Assembly (NCBI GenBank): GCA_021443545.1
Contig: JABUTU010000082.1
Coordinates: 1 to 64,000, forward strand
Direction: 5' to 3'
Origin: Marinilabiliaceae bacterium
GTDB taxonomy: Bacteria > Bacteroidota > Bacteroidia > Bacteroidales > Marinilabiliaceae
Length of the DNA stretch: 64,000 bases
The first letter of the stretch is position 1; every line of letters starts with the position of its first letter. Shown one piece after another: positions 36,628-45,142 of this stretch. The position numbers were made by a program, and so were the translations under genes. The notes beneath the pieces were generated by a model. The model worked only from the letters and a program-made list of their open reading frames with translations. It made no database searches and was not told the origin of the DNA.

Positions 36628-38085
36628 ATGGATAAAAGGTTTTATGTGACGCTGTTTCTCTTTTTATCTGTAGTGGGACAGTGTTTGGTTTTTTCGCAGT
36701 CGTCTGTTTTGCGCCAGCCAGAAGTGTCGCAGGCGCTTAATGCTATATACTATCTTGACGATTCTGAATATGCGAAGGCATTGGGCATAATCAAGGAAAA
36801 GTCGCTTTCAGCCTACATAAGGGAGTACAAGTCGCTGATGACCTATGCAATCGCCAATAATCAGGATAACTACAAGGCGTATATGGCAGCTTCTAATGCC
36901 GCTATCAAGGCTATAGATGGCTTTAAATACGAAGAGGCTTGTCTGTCTAATCTACTGCTCCATCGTAGTCTTGTCGAGATGAGCGATGGTAATATGTTGG
37001 CAGGCGGTGTTCAGTTCCTGAAGTCGTACAAGGCTTTTAAAAATGCAGAGAAAAAGTATCCTTCGTATGAGGGACAGTTGATGCTCCGCGGTATATTCAA
37101 TATACTGCTTTCCCAGATACCAGAAAAATGGAAGCCATTGGCGGGTTTCTTAGGATTTGATGATGGTGACCTCGAAAAGGGGTTTGCCGACATAAACCAA
37201 TATAGAAGGAATATGACAGATGTGAAAGGAGCTTATGAGGAGTCGCTTCTGTTGTCGTTTTCAAATATATTCCTTTCGCATGAGCAGAAACTTAACGACG
37301 AACTGGAGCAGTGCATGCGGTCGAGTAAGTCGCCAATGGTTAATTACCTATATGTATTAAGTAATGGGCGCAGGCAACGTGGGGAAGTTGCGGAGTCGGT
37401 TTTGAATGAGGTGTCGCAAGATATGCTCGACAGATTTCCGTTGCTGATTCATCAGAAAGCGAAATTTGCGCTTAGACGGCTCTCTCCCGACGAATGTATA
37501 CGTTATGCTGATGAATTCAATGCTAAATACAAAGGCGTCGCGTGCCGTAATGATGTCTATCTTCTTAAGGCCTATTCATATGCACTGAAGGGAAGGCAAG
37601 ATAAACAGATTGAGCAAGCAACTATATGTGCCAAGATGGCGGCAAAGAGTGATGTGGATCATAGAACATATGATGATGCTGTACGGGCGCAGAAACCGAT
37701 AGACGTTGTGTTGCTGCGTTCACGTCTGCACTTTGAATATGGCAATTACGAAGCGAGCAAGAAAACTCTCGATGGGTACACACCGAAGTCGAGCGATGCA
37801 ATTGAGTATAAGTTTCGTCTTGCAAGGTGTGCCGACATAATGAAGAATTATCCAGAGGCCATGAAGGTATACAAAGAGACCATTACTTTGGCAGCTAAAG
37901 ACAAACAGTATTATGGCCCATACGCAGCCGTCTACTTGGCAGATATTCACATTCTAAGGTGTGAAAAGAGCGAGGCATCAAAATGGCTAAAAAAAGCAAA
38001 AGAGATGAATAATGGAGAGCATTCGAAAGAGATTGATCAGCGTATTGCAGTGACTATGTTTAAAGTCGAAAAGATGAAAGATTGA
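36628..38085 (+). CDS. Exported TPR-like helical-repeat protein
   Basis: 485 residues from ATG 36628 (MDKRFYVTLFLFLSVVGQ), which gives a clean signal peptide; the frame is open further upstream, but that region is the repeat and promoter. The mature part is helical with repeated Y/A/L patterns, e.g. EYAKALGIIKEKS, YEEACLSNLLLHR, YPEAMKVYKETITLA and SEASKWLKKAKEMN, typical of tetratricopeptide-like repeats. It lies 86 bases before exbB and may act with the ExbB-ExbD-TonB system in the periplasm. Specific function is unknown. Confidence 0.82.
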   Translation: MDKRFYVTLFLFLSVVGQCLVFSQSSVLRQPEVSQALNAIYYLDDSEYAKALGIIKEKSLSAYIREYKSLMTYAIANNQDNYKAYMAASNAAIKAIDGFKYEEACLSNLLLHRSLVEMSDGNMLAGGVQFLKSYKAFKNAEKKYPSYEGQLMLRGIFNILLSQIPEKWKPLAGFLGFDDGDLEKGFADINQYRRNMTDVKGAYEESLLLSFSNIFLSHEQKLNDELEQCMRSSKSPMVNYLYVLSNGRRQRGEVAESVLNEVSQDMLDRFPLLIHQKAKFALRRLSPDECIRYADEFNAKYKGVACRNDVYLLKAYSYALKGRQDKQIEQATICAKMAAKSDVDHRTYDDAVRAQKPIDVVLLRSRLHFEYGNYEASKKTLDGYTPKSSDAIEYKFRLARCADIMKNYPEAMKVYKETITLAAKDKQYYGPYAAVYLADIHILRCEKSEASKWLKKAKEMNNGEHSKEIDQRIAVTMFKVEKMKD

Positions 38086-38127
38086 ACTTTTTGTTGTCAT
38101 GCTATCTCATTTTTCTTTTATACTTGC

Positions 38128-38135
38128 TATTTTTG
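38128..38135 (+). promoter_or_regulatory. -7 element for exbB
   Basis: TATTTTTG matches TAnnTTTG exactly and lies 36 bases before the exbB ATG. No TTTG is found at the usual -33 distance. Confidence 0.45.
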
Positions 38136-38171
38136 CACTGAAAACAGATAGAAATATTTAATTATACAAAA

Positions 38172-38858
38172 ATGATACAGAACATTGCACCAGAATCTGT
38201 GCCTGTTAACGAGTTGGAAGCAGGAGCAGAATCAGTTTCTCTGAACATTATAGATCTTGCGATGCAGGGCGGATGGATAATGGTTGTCCTATTACTTCTT
38301 TCCATATATGCTGTCTATGTATTCATAGAGCGTACAATGGCTCTATCGAGGGCATTGAAAGAGGATAAGACATTCATGGGTAAGATAAAGGATTACATAC
38401 ATAGTGGAAATATCGACTCTGCCAGAACTCTATGTGCAGCTACAGATACACCCGTTTCACGCATGATTGACAAGGGTATCAGTCGTATAGGTAGACCTCT
38501 GAATGATATCAACACGACAGTTGAGAACGCAGGCAATATTGAAGTTAGCCGACTTGAAAAAGGACTTGCTGGTCTTGCTTCTGTTTCGGGAGGAGCTCCT
38601 ATGATTGGTTTCTTTGGAACTGTGACAGGTATGATTCAGGCATTTTTTGAGATGGCTAATGCAGGTAATAATATAGAGGTCAGTACATTAGCTGGAGGTA
38701 TATATACGGCGTTAGTAACAACAGTCGGGGGACTTGCCGTTGGTATTGTAGCATATTTTGCATACAACTATCTTGTTGCTCGTGTCGAAAAGGTTGTCTT
38801 CATTCTTGAGGCACGGACAATGGAGTTTATGGATCTTCTCTACGAACCAGAAAAATAA
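38172..38858 (+). CDS. exbB: MotA/TolQ/ExbB proton channel family protein
   Basis: 228-residue inner-membrane protein. Helix 1 is at about residues 33-55 (WIMVVLLLLSIYAVYVFIERT), followed by a cytoplasmic loop, then two helices around GGAPMIGFFGTVTGMIQAFFEM and ALVTTVGGLAVGIVAYFAYNYL. These carry the conserved GLLGTVxGM-like and TTxxGLxVGI patterns of the family. With ExbD it uses the proton gradient to energise TonB. It lies nine bases before exbD. Confidence 0.94.
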   Translation: MIQNIAPESVPVNELEAGAESVSLNIIDLAMQGGWIMVVLLLLSIYAVYVFIERTMALSRALKEDKTFMGKIKDYIHSGNIDSARTLCAATDTPVSRMIDKGISRIGRPLNDINTTVENAGNIEVSRLEKGLAGLASVSGGAPMIGFFGTVTGMIQAFFEMANAGNNIEVSTLAGGIYTALVTTVGGLAVGIVAYFAYNYLVARVEKVVFILEARTMEFMDLLYEPEK

Positions 38859-38867
38859 GTTGGCACT

Positions 38868-39260
38868 ATGGCGCTAAAACGATCCAATAAAATAAGTGCG
38901 TCATTCAGCATGTCGTCGATGACCGATATCGTATTCTTATTGCTCATCTTTTTTATGCTGACATCGACGCTGGTGCATCCAAATGCACTGAAATTACTAC
39001 TTCCTCAGAGTGCTAACCAGACTTCGGCGAAGCCACAGACATCGGTTTCTGTTACGAAGGATTTGCGTTATTACGTTGAGAGCCGACGCGTTTCATTTGA
39101 AGAATTAGAACCAACTCTTCAAGCAAAATTAGGTCAGAATGAAGATATGTACATTGCTCTGCATGTCGATGAAAGTGTCCCTATGAAAGAGGTGGTTAAG
39201 GTTATGAATATTGCCAAGAAGAATAAGTATAAACTTATTTTGGCTACACGTGCGAAGTAA
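38868..39260 (+). CDS. exbD: ExbD/TolR biopolymer transport protein
   Basis: 130 residues. One N-terminal transmembrane helix with the essential Asp (SSMTDIVFLLLIFFMLTS) and a periplasmic domain starting LLLPQSA. It is part of the proton-driven ExbB-ExbD motor. The next start, tonB, lies 11 bases away, so the three form one unit. Confidence 0.94.
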   Translation: MALKRSNKISASFSMSSMTDIVFLLLIFFMLTSTLVHPNALKLLLPQSANQTSAKPQTSVSVTKDLRYYVESRRVSFEELEPTLQAKLGQNEDMYIALHVDESVPMKEVVKVMNIAKKNKYKLILATRAK

Positions 39261-39271
39261 CAGTTTTGACT

Positions 39272-40273
39272 ATGGAGGAGTATCGCGACAAACGTTATGA
39301 CAAGCAGGGGGTGGTAGGAACAATATTGTTTCATCTGCTCTTGTTTCTTATATTGTTCTTCTCTGTTATGGAGGCGCAGCCTGTCGAAGAGGAGGGACTG
39401 CTTGTGAATTATGGAGACTCTAATACGGGGTCGGGAGATGTAGAGCCATCGCCTTCACACGCTCAGAATGTGACGCCGTCGGAGCCTCAACCATCAGCAC
39501 CAACGCCAACACCTCCGACACCTGCTACAACACCAGAGCAGCCAAAGGCAGATGGTCAGACTACGGACACTCAAGATTTTGAGGAGGCTGCTGCATTGAA
39601 GGAGGCTAAACGTTTGGCTGATGAAAAAGCAATAGCTGAGAAAAAGGCGAAAGAGGAGGCCTTGAAGGCTGAGGAGAAGAGATTGGCTGAAGAGGCTGTA
39701 GCGAAAGCAAAGGCGCAGGCTGAAGCACGTGAGAGAGCGGACGCAGAAGCAAAAGCTAAGGCAGAGGCGGAAGCAAAGGCAAAGGCAGAGGCAGAGGCTA
39801 AAGCAAAGGCTGAAGCTGAGGCTGCAAAGAGAAAGGCTGCGCAGGACCTCATAAAGAAGGGAATGAGTGGTGCTGGAACGGGAACAAGTGCCTCGCAGGG
39901 TACAGCTGGTGGTACTGGCAACCAGGGCTCTCTCTCGGGAGGAGCTGGTGGTGGCTATGGAACGGGTGGTACAGGAAGTGGTACTTCAGGAACTGGATCA
40001 GGATCCTACGACTTGGCTGGACGTACCATTGTAGGCTCTATCCCAAAACCGACATATAATGTTCAGGAGCAAGGTCGTGTCGTTGTTGAAATAAGTGTCG
40101 ATAAGAATGGTGTCGTGACCAGTGCGAGTGTGCGTTCTAAGGGTACAACAGTTCAGAATAAGGCCTTGTGGAGCGCTGCTGTCGAAGCTGCGAAAAAGGC
40201 TAAGTTTAATAGCGATAAGTCGGCTCAAGCTGTGCAGACAGGTACCATAACATACAATTTTAAATTGCAATAG
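39272..40273 (+). CDS. tonB: TonB-family energy transducer with TolA-like Ala/Lys/Glu stalk
   Basis: 333 residues. A single N-terminal membrane anchor (GVVGTILFHLLLFLILFFSVME), then a Pro/Thr/Ser-rich stretch, and at about 105-195 a coiled-coil stalk made of (A/E/K)-rich repeats such as AEAKAKAEAEAKAKAEAEAK as seen in TolA. A Gly/Ser/Thr-rich linker follows. The final 85 residues are the TonB C-terminal domain (VVVEISVDKNGVVTSASVRSKG). I start at ATG 39272; a TTG six bases upstream is less likely. It should link the inner-membrane motor to outer-membrane receptors. Confidence 0.92.
   Translation: MEEYRDKRYDKQGVVGTILFHLLLFLILFFSVMEAQPVEEEGLLVNYGDSNTGSGDVEPSPSHAQNVTPSEPQPSAPTPTPPTPATTPEQPKADGQTTDTQDFEEAAALKEAKRLADEKAIAEKKAKEEALKAEEKRLAEEAVAKAKAQAEARERADAEAKAKAEAEAKAKAEAEAKAKAEAEAAKRKAAQDLIKKGMSGAGTGTSASQGTAGGTGNQGSLSGGAGGGYGTGGTGSGTSGTGSGSYDLAGRTIVGSIPKPTYNVQEQGRVVVEISVDKNGVVTSASVRSKGTTVQNKALWSAAVEAAKKAKFNSDKSAQAVQTGTITYNFKLQ
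39740..39832 (+). repeat. Tandem coding repeats in the tonB stalk
   Basis: Short degenerate direct repeats of the type GAAGCAAAAGCTAAGGCAGAG with unit about 24 bases, encoding Ala/Lys/Glu. Such runs can change in length by slippage or recombination. Confidence 0.7.
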
Positions 40274-40277
40274 TTTG

Positions 40278-40303
40278 CCTCTTAGCAGACCTTGTCTAAG
40301 AGG
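40278..40303 (+). terminator. Hairpin after tonB
   Basis: CCTCTT-AGC-AGAC pairs with GTCT-AAGAGG around a CTT loop (40278-40283, 40287-40290 with 40294-40297, 40298-40303). It begins four bases after the tonB stop. There is no T tract after it, so it may stabilise the 3' end rather than terminate. Confidence 0.45.
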
Positions 40304-40348
40304 AGATGACGACAGAATTGTCTGAAAGATAAAAATTAGGAATATAAA

Positions 40349-40384
40349 AAGAGGATGTGTCAGATTGGTATGACACATCCTCTT
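40349..40384. terminator. Bidirectional terminator between tonB and the membrane-protein gene
   Basis: A perfect 14-bp stem (40349-40362 with 40371-40384) with an 8-base loop. A-rich sequence precedes it, serving the minus strand, and TATTACG follows on the plus strand. Confidence 0.75.
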
Positions 40385-40405
40385 ATTACGTTTATTGCTA
40401 CTATG

Positions 40406-41209
40406 TTACTCCTCTGAAGTTTCAGTAGATTCAGGAGTTTCAGTAGCTTCAGCAGCCACTCCGGCTTCTTTCTTAAGTTGCTCGGAGAAAGAGACACCAT
40501 TAGCTTCAGCCTCAGCCTTGATCTTCTCGTCCTTGCGCTCACATGTCTTGCACAGACGATCCTTGCCAGCGTCTTCAGCCTGACCTATTGACCCGACAAC
40601 CATATCCTCTTGCGTCGAAGCATTCAGATGGTTGCAATCCTGATGGGTGTGGTAAACGGAACCAGTTGCAACCCAATAGACGTCGATATCTGCACCTCCA
40701 TACATCTCTTGCAAATCTTCTTGGCTCACTGGGTTGAAGTCGTAGCTTGATACTCCTGCGATTGCGAATGCTACGCCTGCTACGATAGTAGCGATTGTCT
40801 TAGTCTTGGAATCAAGGTCCTTCTGAGTGAGCAGATAGATGATGATGGGGATAAAGGCAATACAAGCGACAATAACTCCCATGTTATTCCAGAGCCAGAA
40901 TGTAAATGCATTCTTCTTGGATGCTGGGCAGATGTGATTTGCCTTTTTCCAAAGCACTGAACCAATGATGACAAATATCATGTCGAGGACCAATGCACCG
41001 CACAACCAAATTGTAAAATTAGGGTCTTCTGTTGAGATGAAATCGAATCTGTTTGCAATCATAAAGATGCCAACAACTTCGAATGCCAATCCTATAATCC
41101 AACAGATAATAGCACCAATTCTGAGTCCTACAGGGTTACCTTCCAATTGGATTTTGCCTTGGGCTGCTTTTCTTTCGCCTTCAGCTCTGATAATTTTTTT
41201 TTCAGCCAT
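40406..41209 (-). CDS. Multi-pass membrane protein with C-terminal His/Cys motif
   Basis: 267 residues. Four hydrophobic segments lie within residues 28-165 (around IGAIICWIIGLAFEVVGIFM, IWLCGALVLDMIFVIIGSVL, MGVIVACIAFIPIIIYLL and TIVAGVAFAIAG). After these comes a soluble region VYHTHQDCNHL...GKDRLCKTC, a pattern of H-x-x-x-D-C, then C-x-x-C, seen in several bacterial membrane proteins and likely to bind a metal. The tail is Glu/Ser/Thr-rich (ETPESTETSEE). The family is not identified. It is a single gene, with a terminator at its 3' end. Confidence 0.8.
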   Translation of the reverse strand: MAEKKIIRAEGERKAAQGKIQLEGNPVGLRIGAIICWIIGLAFEVVGIFMIANRFDFISTEDPNFTIWLCGALVLDMIFVIIGSVLWKKANHICPASKKNAFTFWLWNNMGVIVACIAFIPIIIYLLTQKDLDSKTKTIATIVAGVAFAIAGVSSYDFNPVSQEDLQEMYGGADIDVYWVATGSVYHTHQDCNHLNASTQEDMVVGSIGQAEDAGKDRLCKTCERKDEKIKAEAEANGVSFSEQLKKEAGVAAEATETPESTETSEE

Positions 41210-41601
41210 ATTTTATGTTATTATGTGGTAAAAATTCTCTTCCCTTTATTACGAGATAATTTTATGTAAGTTGGGTTAATGAGAAGAATTTTTAACTTCT
41301 GATGTGATTTATTGTTGAGAGACTAATGGTTGGGCTATACATATTCATATTCGCACCGGCTCCATGTTTCATATTTGTTTTTATTTGTTGCAAATGATAA
41401 GGCAATAGCCGATTTGCAGTAATGTTATAATCAACTTTTTCTTGGAGTAGTAAAATTTAAGTTAGCTGAGTTACAGATTGTTGTGGTGTGGTAAGGTTGA
41501 TGTGTATCATGTTCAAAGATTATAGTTGCGTTGGGATGATGGGGGGGTGTATTGAAATATGTAAATTTGCCCAACTATTAACCGAACATAAAATTTTCAA
41601 A
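41210..41601. other. 392-base intergenic region between the membrane protein and GH43 gene
   Basis: AT-rich and divergent on both sides. Contains a -7 box for the GH43 gene (41562-41569) and a run of eight G near 41541. No RNA gene, riboswitch or further reading frame with family signal was recognised. It probably holds regulatory sites for both flanking genes. Confidence 0.5.
41562..41569 (+). promoter_or_regulatory. -7 element for the GH43 gene
   Basis: TAAATTTG matches TAnnTTTG exactly, 32 bases before ATG 41602. No -33 TTTG at the usual distance. Confidence 0.5.
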
Positions 41602-42993
41602 ATGAAATTCAGAATGTTACTCCCTTTGGCTGCGTTGTCGGCAATGGGAACACTTTATGCGCAAAAGCAGAATAATCCTATTGTTCAAACATGCTTTACA
41701 ACAGATCCGGCGCCAATGGTTTATGATGGACGAGTCTATCTCTATACAGGACATGATGAGGAGAATGCCGATTTCTTCTGGATGCAGGAGTGGCGTGTCT
41801 ACTCTTCGGCGGATATGGTAAACTGGACAGACCATGGGTCTCCATTGGCAATAGAATCGTTCGCATGGGGTGACGACAGGGCATGGGCTCCGCAGTGTAT
41901 TGAACGCGATGGTAAATTCTATTTTTATGTTCCGCTCCACTCAAAACTGACAAATGGTATGGCGATAGGAGTGGCAGTTGGTGACTCGCCGATTGGTCCA
42001 TTCAAGGATGCCTTAGGAAAACCCTTGTTTGATGATGGGTCGTGGGATAATATTGATCCGACAGTTATGATTGACGATGATGGACAGGCCTACATAGCAT
42101 GGGGAAATCCAACAATACACATAGCTAAGCTAAACCGTGATATGATATCTTTTGCCTCAGAACCGACACTGATAAAGCAGACAAAAGAGGGATTTGGAGC
42201 TCCATCTATGAGAGAACGAGATCGAGGAGTCAAGTATGAAGACTGCTACGTTGAGGGTCCTTGGTTGAGCAAACGAAATGGACGCTATCAGTTGATTTAT
42301 GCGGCAGGAGGCATACCAGAACATATATCCTATTCAACAGCCCCATCACTTGAAGGGCCCTGGACATACGGAGGAGTCATTATGCCCGTTGATACGACAA
42401 ATTCGTTCACTAATCATGCAGGCGTTGTCGACTTCAAAGGACACTCCTATTTCTTCTATCATACAGGCTGGTTGCCCAAAGGCGGGGGCTTTGCACGTTC
42501 TGTCTCAATTGAAGAGTTTAAGTATAACGCAGATGGTTCATTCCCAATGATTAAGCCGACAGCTAAAGGTGTTGAGCCAGCGTCGGCATTTGTTCCTGTG
42601 GGACGAATTGAATTTGAAACGATGGCGTATTCGAAGGGCGTGAAGACAGAAGAGAATTCGCAGACAGGAGTTTATTTGAGTGATGTGCATAATGGAGATT
42701 ACATACGTGTGGATGCAGTTGATTTTGCAATGTTGAATAGTGAGCCTAAGACAATTACCATTAATGCCGCTTCGGCACTCAGGGGAGGCAAGATAGAAGT
42801 TCGTGCAGGAGCATTGGACGGAGAGTTATTGTCGACAATTGAGATACCTACAACTGGAGGTTGGGAGATGTGGAAACAATTTTCTGCACCCTTTACAAAG
42901 CCCAAAGTGTTGAAGACGGATATCTATTTCGTTTTTACGGGTAGAAAAGGACCGAAGCTATTCAATCTGGATTTTTGGAAACTAAATGAGTAA
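41602..42993 (+). CDS. Secreted glycoside hydrolase family 43 with CBM6-like domain
   Basis: 463 residues from ATG 41602, with a signal peptide (MKFRMLLPLAALSAMGTLYA). The five-bladed propeller carries the catalytic base Asp35 in TDPAPM, the modulating Asp in DPTVMIDDDG, and the general-acid Glu in EGPWLSKRNG. The C-terminal 130 residues (FETMAYSKGVKTEE ... FNLDFWKLNE) form a CBM6-like carbohydrate-binding domain. Such enzymes act on arabinose- or xylose-containing polysaccharides or oligosaccharides. Longer reading of the frame upstream has no signal peptide and is rejected. No SusC/SusD pair is nearby, so it is not part of a visible polysaccharide-utilisation locus. Confidence 0.92.
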   Translation: MKFRMLLPLAALSAMGTLYAQKQNNPIVQTCFTTDPAPMVYDGRVYLYTGHDEENADFFWMQEWRVYSSADMVNWTDHGSPLAIESFAWGDDRAWAPQCIERDGKFYFYVPLHSKLTNGMAIGVAVGDSPIGPFKDALGKPLFDDGSWDNIDPTVMIDDDGQAYIAWGNPTIHIAKLNRDMISFASEPTLIKQTKEGFGAPSMRERDRGVKYEDCYVEGPWLSKRNGRYQLIYAAGGIPEHISYSTAPSLEGPWTYGGVIMPVDTTNSFTNHAGVVDFKGHSYFFYHTGWLPKGGGFARSVSIEEFKYNADGSFPMIKPTAKGVEPASAFVPVGRIEFETMAYSKGVKTEENSQTGVYLSDVHNGDYIRVDAVDFAMLNSEPKTITINAASALRGGKIEVRAGALDGELLSTIEIPTTGGWEMWKQFSAPFTKPKVLKTDIYFVFTGRKGPKLFNLDFWKLNE

Positions 42994-43076
42994 CGGCATA
43001 GTTGGGTTGGCAGATTTTAACTGAGAGAGCATTCGTTTGGGGGTTTTCTTATGCTGATAGTATCAGAAAAATTGCC

Positions 43077-43084
43077 TAAGTTTG
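43077..43084 (+). promoter_or_regulatory. -7 element for the ten-gene unit
   Basis: TAAGTTTG matches TAnnTTTG exactly, 21 bases before the RlmL-like ATG. A clear -33 box is not seen. Confidence 0.5.
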
Positions 43085-43105
43085 CAAGTGAAAACTCAAT
43101 AAAGA

Positions 43106-44224
43106 ATGAAATTAATAGTCAAGACGCTTCATGGCGTAGAAGAGCTTCTCGCTAATGAATTGGGAGAATTGGGGGCGGTTGCGATAGCTCCAGAACGTAG
43201 GGCAGTTGTTTGCGAGGCTGATATGCGTACACTCTATCGTATTTGTTTGGAGTCACGTTTTGCGTTGCGCGTATTGATAGAAGTAGTAAAGTGCAATCCG
43301 AAAAATGATAAGGAGTTGTATGCTGCTGTCCATTCGTTCCCATGGCATGAATATATCTCGCCTGACCACCTGTTGTATATAGATCATATTACATTCTCGT
43401 CGATATGGAATAACTCGAAGTTCCTTGCCATGAAGGCTAAGGATGCTATAGTGGATGAGATAAATGAAGTGTGTGGACGCCGTCCTTCGATAAGCTCAGA
43501 GAATTTTGATATATTGTTGAATATACATGCTTCGGACGAAGAGATATCTCTTGCTCTTGATGCCAGTCGCACTACTCTTAATCGTCGAGGATACCGGACA
43601 TCGCAACCGCAGCAGGCGACAAATGAAGTCTTGGCAGCGGCCTTAGTTGAGTTGTCAGGATGGACAGATGATATGCCATTGTACGACCCCATGTGTGGCG
43701 TTGGTACTATCTGTATAGAGGCGGCGATGAAGGCACGCCATATACCAGCCAACTACTACCGTAAGGAGCCATTTGGGTTTGCCCTATGGAAGAATTTTGA
43801 TGAAGCGTTGTGGCAAGAAGTGAGAGGAGAGGCTGAGAGCAAGATAACAAATCAGAGACTTACCATAATAGGATCGGATGTCAACAGCGAATTGCTTGAT
43901 ATCTATAAGTCATCTTCATTACTTATGAATCTGACGCCAGATGTTCGTTGCATAAAGCAGTCACTGAAAGAGGCAACACGACAGACTTCTGAGGGAGTGG
44001 TGATAACATGTCCGCCTGTGAATGACGACGAAGCCCCAAGGCAAGGAATAGAGGAGTATTACAAAGAGATAACCTACTATCTGTCGCATAATTTTCCTGA
44101 TCATGATGTTTGGGTTTTCTCTACTAATATGAAAGCGATGCGAGCCATCCCTTATAAGTCTGACAAGAGATTAAAGGTGTATAGTAATAATAACGAGGGC
44201 AACTTTAATCTTTATCCATTCTGA
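43106..44224 (+). CDS. RlmL/Trm14-like THUMP methyltransferase with altered catalytic motif
   Basis: 372 residues. An N-terminal THUMP-type RNA-binding domain (residues about 1-160, starting LIVKTLHGVEELLANEL) and a C-terminal SAM-methyltransferase domain: DPMCGVGTICIEAA (194-207) for SAM. Where family members have NPPYGER, this protein reads TCPPVNDDE (301-309). Asn and Tyr of the catalytic motif are both lost, so N2-guanine methylation is doubtful. Overall similarity to the 23S rRNA m2G2445 enzymes is otherwise clear. It begins a ten-gene run. Confidence 0.85.
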   Translation: MKLIVKTLHGVEELLANELGELGAVAIAPERRAVVCEADMRTLYRICLESRFALRVLIEVVKCNPKNDKELYAAVHSFPWHEYISPDHLLYIDHITFSSIWNNSKFLAMKAKDAIVDEINEVCGRRPSISSENFDILLNIHASDEEISLALDASRTTLNRRGYRTSQPQQATNEVLAAALVELSGWTDDMPLYDPMCGVGTICIEAAMKARHIPANYYRKEPFGFALWKNFDEALWQEVRGEAESKITNQRLTIIGSDVNSELLDIYKSSSLLMNLTPDVRCIKQSLKEATRQTSEGVVITCPPVNDDEAPRQGIEEYYKEITYYLSHNFPDHDVWVFSTNMKAMRAIPYKSDKRLKVYSNNNEGNFNLYPF

Positions 44225-44226
44225 AA

Positions 44227-45141
44227 ATGATGCTTGTAGGTCGCTATGCGCCATCGCCGACTGGGCTGATGCACTATGGCAATGCGATGGCGGCTTTAGC
44301 GTCGTGGCTTGATGTTCGAAGGGAGGGCGGAAGATGGTTGCTGAGAATAGAGGATCTTGACAGGGAGAGATGTCATCCTCAATATGTGGATAGCCTCATG
44401 GAGGATTTGAGATGGTTGGGTTTAGAGTGGGATAATCAGGGAAGTGAGGTTTTTCAGAGCGAACGAAGTGAACTATACAGGGATGCGTTAACGAAGCTTG
44501 ACAGACAAGGGTTGATATACCGATGTTTCTGTACACGGGCGCAGATGGCGTCAATATCATCAGCACCACAAGGAGAGCAGAGATATGGAGTGCAGCCAGT
44601 TGTCAATCCCTGTAGAACTCTTACAAAAGAGGAAGCCGAGAGAAGATTGTTGAGAGGAGAGAGGGCATCTTGTCGTCTTATATTACCAGACGAGCCAGAC
44701 TCATACTATGATTGCCGATATGGCCTTCAGAGTATAGGGTCGATGAGTAAGATGATACAAGGTGGGGATCCTATTTTACAGAGGAGTGATGGTATGTGGG
44801 CATACCAATTAGCAGTCTCAGTTGATGATATGGCAATGGGTGTCACATTAGTAACAAGAGGGATGGATCTTTTGGAGTCGGCGCATATTCAACGCTTTAT
44901 AATAGGGCGATTGGGGGGCGAGCCTCCTCGATATTCGCACATACCATTGTACATGGGAGCTGATGGGGTTAGATTGGCAAAACGAAATGGAGGTAACGAT
45001 AATCTCACTGTCTCGTATACAAGAAATGTGCGAGGTATCAAACCTGGAAACGTTCTGGCCCATTTGGCGGTCAAACTGGGTCTCTTGCCAGACACTGAGA
45101 CATATATAACACTAAATGAATTATTAGATACAACACTCTGA
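44227..45141 (+). CDS. gluQ: Glutamyl-Q tRNA(Asp) synthetase
   Basis: 304 residues, a catalytic-core paralogue of glutamyl-tRNA synthetase that attaches Glu to queuosine in tRNA-Asp. The nucleotide motif reads RYAPSPTGLMHYGNA, with a Zn-type Cys pair in YRCFCTRAQ and a third Cys in VNPCR; the second class I motif appears as RLAKRNGG. There is no anticodon-binding domain. It starts two bases after the previous gene and ends one base before the next. Confidence 0.9.
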   Translation: MMLVGRYAPSPTGLMHYGNAMAALASWLDVRREGGRWLLRIEDLDRERCHPQYVDSLMEDLRWLGLEWDNQGSEVFQSERSELYRDALTKLDRQGLIYRCFCTRAQMASISSAPQGEQRYGVQPVVNPCRTLTKEEAERRLLRGERASCRLILPDEPDSYYDCRYGLQSIGSMSKMIQGGDPILQRSDGMWAYQLAVSVDDMAMGVTLVTRGMDLLESAHIQRFIIGRLGGEPPRYSHIPLYMGADGVRLAKRNGGNDNLTVSYTRNVRGIKPGNVLAHLAVKLGLLPDTETYITLNELLDTTL

Positions 45142-45142
45142 T

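Noticed and set aside
39571-39921. Antisense open frame opposite the tonB stalk
   Set aside because: It is the mirror of a repetitive Ala/Lys/Glu coding region and yields only Ala/Ser/Phe repeats.
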